NCBI GenBank assembly: GCA_946625715.1
Contig: CAMOTK010000055.1
Span: 1 to 10,336, forward strand
Length of the DNA: 10,336 nucleotides
Reading direction: 5' to 3'
DNA from: an uncultured Prevotella sp.
GTDB taxonomy: Bacteria > Bacteroidota > Bacteroidia > Bacteroidales > Bacteroidaceae
Shown here: positions 5,715 to 10,336 of the stretch, in pieces
Layout: every line of letters begins with the position of its first letter
How positions within the stretch are numbered: position 1 is the first letter of the stretch
Made by a program: the position numbers and the translations under genes
Notes under the pieces: generated by a model
The model's database searches: none
What the model saw: the letters and a program-made list of their open reading frames with translations, nothing else
Told to the model about the DNA's origin: nothing

Positions 5715-7802
5715 ATGAAACAAATCTACTTAACCCTTTGCAGCAGCTGCCGCTTGTTGCTTCTCTTATCTGCTCTCGTAGCCTGTGTCCTGCCCGCAAG
5801 CGCACAGGATCCCTACGAGCAAAACTTCAATTCGGTTTCATCCTTGCCTGAAGGTTGGGCCGTCGATGGCTCTGCTTCCTATTATATCGTAGGCGACGAC
5901 CGCGACGTTTCCAATAAAGGTAAAAGTTTGTTCTGCTGGGATAGCAACACCAGCAGTGTGGCTATTTCGCCCCGAGTGGCTGGCATCGTGGTCTGCAAAG
6001 TGCGCCCCTACACCCAGAAGAATGCTTCGGGCAGCGTCACCGTCTACGAGTACACGAAGAATGGTGAGGAGTGGGTGCGCGGCAGCGAGATTGCCTCGGC
6101 ATCGAAGAGCTGGAACAAGGTGACTGCCCAGTGGGAAACAATCACCATCGACTGCGGCACGGGTAAGTATCTGGGTTTCCTCCTCAATAAAGCCTGTCTG
6201 GACAACTTCATCGCTGCCGGCGGACTGGCCGACGGCGGCGAACAGGGCGGCGGCGAAGTGACGCCCACCGAGGTGAAGAAGCTGCAGCTGACGGCCTTCG
6301 AGCGCGTGAGCGACTACGAGATTGTGGCCGACGAGAACAATGAGTTCACGGCCTCGTTCAGCGTGAGGGTGAAGAACACGGGCAACGTGGAGCTGCCTGC
6401 GGCCGACGTGAGCGTGAGCATCACCGATGCCGACGGTCAGGTCTTCGGCACCGCCACTGCCACCGAGCCTCTGGCCGTTGAGGCCGAGGCCACCATTGCC
6501 ATCACCATCAAGGCCAACGCCGGCGAGGGCGGCTACGTGCCCTTCTATGCCAAGGAGAACGTGAGCAACACCTTCTTCCTGAACGACATGGGCAACAAGC
6601 AGGCCGTCAACACCCATATCAACGCCTACTATGCTACGTTTGGCATCCTCGGTGCCGACGACTTCCGTATGGAAGCAGGCGAGACCATCAGCTTCGGCTA
6701 CGTCAACCAGCCCTTCAGTCAGCACATCACGCTGAAGAACGAGGGCACGGCACCCCTGAAGGTGTCGTCGATCACCCTGCCCGAGGGCTATTCAGTTGCT
6801 GAAACCACCTTCGACGTGGCAGCCGCCAGTCAGAAGGTCGTCGACATCACCCTTACGCCCGAGGCCGGAAAGTATGGCCAGAAGAAGGGCAACGTGGTCA
6901 TTACCCATGACCTTGGCACGTTCACCTTCGCCGTAGAGGGTACCACCATCGACCCGTCGGCCAACTTCATCGACTTTGAAGACCAGAAGATTCCCGAGAA
7001 GTGGACCGTGGGCGAGAAGTGGACCATCGAGAGCCGCAGCGGCAACTACTATCTGCAGCAGAACGACATGAATGGCACCACAACCGTTGTCACACAGAAA
7101 GTGAGCGTGGCCGAAGGGGCTGCGATGAGCTTCATGGCCCGCAAGGCCTTTGCCTACAGCGCTGCCGCACTGAGCATCTACTACTCGGCCGACGGCGAGA
7201 GCTGGACGCTCGCTCAGACTTACGAAGGACTGACCACCGGCTTCGAGGTCTATACCCTCAGCGGTATTCCCGCCGGCAACTATTTCCTGAAGATTGAAGC
7301 CCAGTATGTGGCTCTCGACAACATTGTGCTCTTCCCCGATGTAGAGGAAGTGCCCAAGATGGCCGTGTTCGATGCCGATAACAAGCTGCTGGCCGCTGCC
7401 GCCGAGTACGACTTCGGTTCGGTGGATACTGACGCGACGACCACCTATACTATAAATAATGTGGGCACCGGCACCCTCGTGGCAACCGTCAGCGTGAGCG
7501 AAGGCTTCACGGTCGACGTGGCTTCGGTGGAGCTTGCTGCCGGACAGAGCAAGACCATCACCGTGACCATGACGGCACAGCCCTACGGACAGAAGCAGGG
7601 CACGCTCACCATTCAGGCCGAAGGACAGACCTACGTGGTGGTGTCGCTGAAGGGCGAGAGCAGCGATCCTTCTGTGGGCATCAGTGCGACAACGCTGTCA
7701 CCCCGTAGCGGCATGTTCCATAACCTGCAGGGCCAGCGTGTAGGCCAGCTGCGCCGCGGCAGCCTGTATATCCACAACGGAAAAAAGATTCTCAAGCGAT
7801 AA
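5715..7802 (+). CDS. Secreted multidomain protein: two jelly-roll-like, CARDB-like and two ASH-like domains
   Basis: This is a 695-residue exported protein of unknown ligand. Residues 1-30 form the signal peptide, with an ASA-Q cut site. An LVAC at 21-24 also fits a lipobox, so a lipoprotein cannot be excluded. Residues about 34-167 and 417-542 (FEDQKIPEKWTV ... ALDNIVLFPD) resemble choice-of-anchor-J/cleaved-adhesin jelly rolls. A Gly-rich linker (168-181) leads to a CARDB-like domain (about 188-295). Residues about 305-412 and 549-649 are two related ASH/HYDIN-like beta-sandwiches, each with a YGQK[KQ]G motif and ending near DPS. Residues 666-695 are a T9SS-like tail (NLQGQRV...GSLYIHNGKK). 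ATG 5715 is preferred over GTG 5709 because MKQIY starts a normal signal peptide. Gene 3 follows 24 bases later with no terminator between. Confidence 0.85.
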   Translation: MKQIYLTLCSSCRLLLLLSALVACVLPASAQDPYEQNFNSVSSLPEGWAVDGSASYYIVGDDRDVSNKGKSLFCWDSNTSSVAISPRVAGIVVCKVRPYTQKNASGSVTVYEYTKNGEEWVRGSEIASASKSWNKVTAQWETITIDCGTGKYLGFLLNKACLDNFIAAGGLADGGEQGGGEVTPTEVKKLQLTAFERVSDYEIVADENNEFTASFSVRVKNTGNVELPAADVSVSITDADGQVFGTATATEPLAVEAEATIAITIKANAGEGGYVPFYAKENVSNTFFLNDMGNKQAVNTHINAYYATFGILGADDFRMEAGETISFGYVNQPFSQHITLKNEGTAPLKVSSITLPEGYSVAETTFDVAAASQKVVDITLTPEAGKYGQKKGNVVITHDLGTFTFAVEGTTIDPSANFIDFEDQKIPEKWTVGEKWTIESRSGNYYLQQNDMNGTTTVVTQKVSVAEGAAMSFMARKAFAYSAAALSIYYSADGESWTLAQTYEGLTTGFEVYTLSGIPAGNYFLKIEAQYVALDNIVLFPDVEEVPKMAVFDADNKLLAAAAEYDFGSVDTDATTTYTINNVGTGTLVATVSVSEGFTVDVASVELAAGQSKTITVTMTAQPYGQKQGTLTIQAEGQTYVVVSLKGESSDPSVGISATTLSPRSGMFHNLQGQRVGQLRRGSLYIHNGKKILKR
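6627..7673 (+). repeat. Duplicated ASH-like domain in gene 2
   Basis: Residues about 305-412 (6627-6950) and 549-653 (7359-7673) align in order: SFG or DFGSV, then NEGT or NVGTG, then a GYSV or GFTV strand, then KYGQKKGNVVIT or PYGQKQGTLTIQ, then the EG or GES and DPS end. They are separated by the second jelly-roll-like domain, so the ASH plus jelly-roll arrangement is interleaved rather than tandem. Borders are estimates from the alignment by eye. Confidence 0.65.
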
Positions 7803-7826
7803 TAACAAAACAAAAAGTATAGAACT

Positions 7827-10277
7827 ATGAACATGAAAAAGTTTTTTGCAAGTGCACTGGTAGCCCTGATGGGCTTGCCAATGTATGCTCAGTCGGCTGA
7901 AAACGTCAGAATCAACGGTAGCCTGATCGACTGGTACTATTACGGTCGCGACTATACGGGTGGCACTTCCGGCGATTCTTGGAACCAGCAGTCAACCGGC
8001 GGCGGCGCCTGGATCGACGAGAATGGCGTCGCTCATGCAACAGGCGCACCCAACTATGGTCTGTTCTCGCTCATCGTTCCCGGACAGAACCGCGCCATGG
8101 ACCCCGAGTTCCTCATCCGCAACCACATTCTCTTTAGCAACTGCGGTGGCGTCTATGTAGGCGCCAACACCTACTACTCGTTCTTCGGACACGAGGTCAA
8201 TGCTTCCAGCAACATCGAGGGCGAATATGGCAGCGAGGAGTACGAGATTCTTGTCCGCAAATGGACGTGGGACGGCGTCGACGAGGCCACCGGCCTGTAT
8301 AAGAACGTGATGTACCAGCAGGTGGGCAAGCTCTCCAACCAGCCTACCGACCTGACCTACGACCCGCTGAACGACATCGTCTATGGTGTGTTCAGCATCG
8401 GCGACGGCGGCTACAAGCTCGGCACGCTCGATATGGAGACCTTCAAGGTTTCGTGGATTTCGCGCGAAGCCATGCCGCTGACAGGCGAGCTGCGCACCCT
8501 GGCTTGCAACTCCAAGGGCGAACTCTATGGCACCGACAAGAGCGGCAACATCTATCAGGTGAGCACCACCGACGGCAAGCTGACCACCGTGGGCAACCTC
8601 GGTTTCCAGAGCCAGCAGCGAATGATGTCGGCCACGTTCGACTATCGCACCGACAAGATGTACTGGCTGGGCTACATCAACAATGGTAAGAGCACCAATG
8701 CCACCGACGGCACCAACACCACACTCTCTGTGGCCGACGGCGGTCGCGATACCGGTCTCTACGAGATTACGTTCGAGAATGGTAAGGCCAATGTCAAGGA
8801 AATCGGCAAGACCAACTTCACCGATGTAGACCTTTCTGATCCTGAGAACCCTGTTATCAACAAGTATGGTAAGATGGAGATGACGGGCATCTACGTCGAT
8901 GGCTCTATCGTGAAGCACGACAACGACCTGCGTGCCTACTTCAAGAGCGCTCCCCTGCAGCTGAAGGTGGGCGAGGCCGCCAAGGCCACCGTGGCCGTGA
9001 AGAACATCGGTCAGGCCGACGTGCGCGGACAGAAGTACTCCGTGAAGTTCTATGTCAATGGCGTGGAGACTGCCGTGGTCGATGCCAACGGCGACAAGGT
9101 GTACACCGACAACCTGAAGGCCGGCGAGAGCCAGGAGTTCACGTTCGACTTCACCGCTCCCGCTGCTGCCGGCGACTACAAGCTGAAGGTTGAGGCTGTC
9201 TATGCCGACGACCAGCAGCAGAACAACAATAGTGCAGAGGCTGACCTGCGCGTGCTGAGCGACCAGCTCACCGCTACCGTGAAGCTCGAGGGCCAGTTGA
9301 ACGGCAACGGCCTGAGCCTCTCGTGGGAAGACCCCGCCGGTCGCATCGTCGACGGTGCTGAGGACTACATCGCCTTCACCTACAAAGACCTCGGCGCATG
9401 GACCATGTACGACGGCGACAAGGGCTACACCCTGCGTCCCAACAGCTACAACTCGGCTATCGACTATCCCAACTGGAGCACGCCGAAGGCTTTCATCGTG
9501 ATGGATCCCGTGAAGGCAGGCTTCGAGTATGTCGTCGGCAGCGAGAAGTGGATGCCCTATGCCGGCAAGCAGTACTTCGCTGGCTTCAACGTGGCCGTGC
9601 CCGATGAGAGCGAGGCCGGTGGTCATCAGATTCCCAACGACGACTGGATGATTTCGCCCGAGCTCAGCGGCAAGGCACAGACCATCTCGTTCTGGGCTAA
9701 GGGTTACATCGGCGCCGAGGCTGTAGGCCAGGTGACCACGATGGACCACGTAGAGAACATCGAGGTGCTCTATTCTACCACCGGCACCGACGTACAGTCG
9801 TTCCAGGTGTGCAAGGAGAAGTTCCAGGTGGACAACCGCGCTTGGACGCAGTACACCGCCGAACTGCCCGAGGGTGCTAAGCACTTCGCCATCCGCTACT
9901 GCAGCGAAGAGGGCTTCGTGGTCATGCTCGACGATATTGAGTATTGCATCGAGAGCCGCGAGGTGAAGGGCTACAAGCTCTTCTGCGACGGCGAGCAGGT
10001 GGCTGAACTGGGTGCCGAAGTGAAGACCTATAACGTGGTTCGCGCTCCCGAGGCTGCTGTCTACACCGTGAAGGCTATCTATGCCGACGGCACCGAGTCG
10101 AACGCTTCCAACGGCGTCAGCCGTGGCATTCTGCTGAGCATCGACAACACGCCCTTCGTGCAGCCCGCTGCTGTCGACGGCATCTACAACATGCGTGGCA
10201 TGCGCGTCGACAAGGCCCAGAAGGGCATCTACATCGTGAAGCAGGGCAACACCGTGCGCAAGATTGTGGTGCGCTAA
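7827..10277 (+). CDS. Secreted propeller-CARDB-adhesin fusion protein with T9SS-like tail
   Basis: This 816-residue exported protein has no visible catalytic site; a binding role outside the cell is inferred. Residues 1-21 are the signal peptide (cut near MYA-Q). Residues about 25-160 are aromatic-rich and unassigned. Residues about 164-360 contain propeller-like strands such as LTYDPLNDIVYGVF, GELYGTDKSGNIYQV and FDYRTDKMYWLGY. A CARDB-like domain spans about 368-477, with VAVKNIGQ and GESQEFTFDF. An FN3-like strand set (480-504) precedes a cleaved-adhesin/choice-of-anchor-J-like domain (about 505-707): NDDWMISPEL, ISFWAKG, VLYSTTGTD, WTQYTAELPEG, FAIRYC and VVMLDDIEY, which is the pattern known from gingipain adhesin domains. 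Another FN3-like segment (712-770) precedes the tail (784-816, IYNMRGMRV...KGIYIVK). ATG 7833 is an equally plausible start. It lies 24 bases behind gene 2 and probably shares its transcript. Confidence 0.87.
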   Translation: MNMKKFFASALVALMGLPMYAQSAENVRINGSLIDWYYYGRDYTGGTSGDSWNQQSTGGGAWIDENGVAHATGAPNYGLFSLIVPGQNRAMDPEFLIRNHILFSNCGGVYVGANTYYSFFGHEVNASSNIEGEYGSEEYEILVRKWTWDGVDEATGLYKNVMYQQVGKLSNQPTDLTYDPLNDIVYGVFSIGDGGYKLGTLDMETFKVSWISREAMPLTGELRTLACNSKGELYGTDKSGNIYQVSTTDGKLTTVGNLGFQSQQRMMSATFDYRTDKMYWLGYINNGKSTNATDGTNTTLSVADGGRDTGLYEITFENGKANVKEIGKTNFTDVDLSDPENPVINKYGKMEMTGIYVDGSIVKHDNDLRAYFKSAPLQLKVGEAAKATVAVKNIGQADVRGQKYSVKFYVNGVETAVVDANGDKVYTDNLKAGESQEFTFDFTAPAAAGDYKLKVEAVYADDQQQNNNSAEADLRVLSDQLTATVKLEGQLNGNGLSLSWEDPAGRIVDGAEDYIAFTYKDLGAWTMYDGDKGYTLRPNSYNSAIDYPNWSTPKAFIVMDPVKAGFEYVVGSEKWMPYAGKQYFAGFNVAVPDESEAGGHQIPNDDWMISPELSGKAQTISFWAKGYIGAEAVGQVTTMDHVENIEVLYSTTGTDVQSFQVCKEKFQVDNRAWTQYTAELPEGAKHFAIRYCSEEGFVVMLDDIEYCIESREVKGYKLFCDGEQVAELGAEVKTYNVVRAPEAAVYTVKAIYADGTESNASNGVSRGILLSIDNTPFVQPAAVDGIYNMRGMRVDKAQKGIYIVKQGNTVRKIVVR

Positions 10278-10300
10278 GGCACGCTTCCCATCATAAGACC

Positions 10301-10335
10301 GAGGGGCTGGACCATTCGTCCGGCCCCTCCTTTTT
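10301..10335 (+). terminator. Intrinsic terminator of the gene 2-3 operon
   Basis: gaggggctggac (10301-10312) pairs with gtccggcccctc (10318-10329): eleven Watson-Crick pairs and one G-U pair, with a 5-base loop (cattc). Five T residues follow (10331-10335). It lies 23 bases after the stop codon of gene 3 and ends at the window edge. Confidence 0.88.
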
Positions 10336-10336
10336 A

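Overview
The window looks like chromosomal DNA from a Bacteroidetes bacterium, most likely Prevotella or a close relative (inferred). The sequence support is: two promoters of the Bacteroidetes type (TTG, about 20 bases, then TAnnTTTG, each continuing as TTTGCAG); AT-rich gaps around GC-rich genes; no strong Shine-Dalgarno sequences; and secreted proteins that all end in a short module resembling the end of a type IX secretion (T9SS) type A sorting tail. All three genes lie on the + strand.

Layout. Bases 1-430 hold no convincing gene but contain a dense cluster of inverted and direct repeats (about 128-329). A promoter at 431-461 is followed by an untranslated leader of about 245 bases. Gene 1 (712-5481) encodes a 1589-residue secreted protein: signal peptide, an N-terminal beta-rich domain, thirteen Ig-like/CARDB-like repeats of about 105 residues each in mostly alternating A and B types, and a C-terminal tail. 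It ends at a strong intrinsic terminator (5511-5548). A second promoter (5594-5623) drives gene 2 (5715-7802; two jelly-roll-like domains, one CARDB-like domain and two ASH-like domains). Gene 3 (7827-10277; beta-propeller-like region, CARDB-like domain, cleaved-adhesin/choice-of-anchor-J-like domain) follows only 24 bases later. Genes 2 and 3 are probably one operon, closed by the intrinsic terminator at 10301-10335 at the very end of the window.

How they may work together (inference). All three products look like non-enzymatic, extracellular, beta-sandwich proteins that share CARDB-like modules and the same style of C-terminal tail. The simplest reading is a surface adhesin or glycan/protein-binding locus: gene 1 would be a long stalk or fibre, and genes 2 and 3 would be smaller partners with ligand-binding heads. 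I see no catalytic motifs, transporters, regulators, RNA genes, CRISPR arrays or transposases. The previously undescribed aspect, if any, is the three-gene modular surface locus and the repeat evolution inside gene 1.
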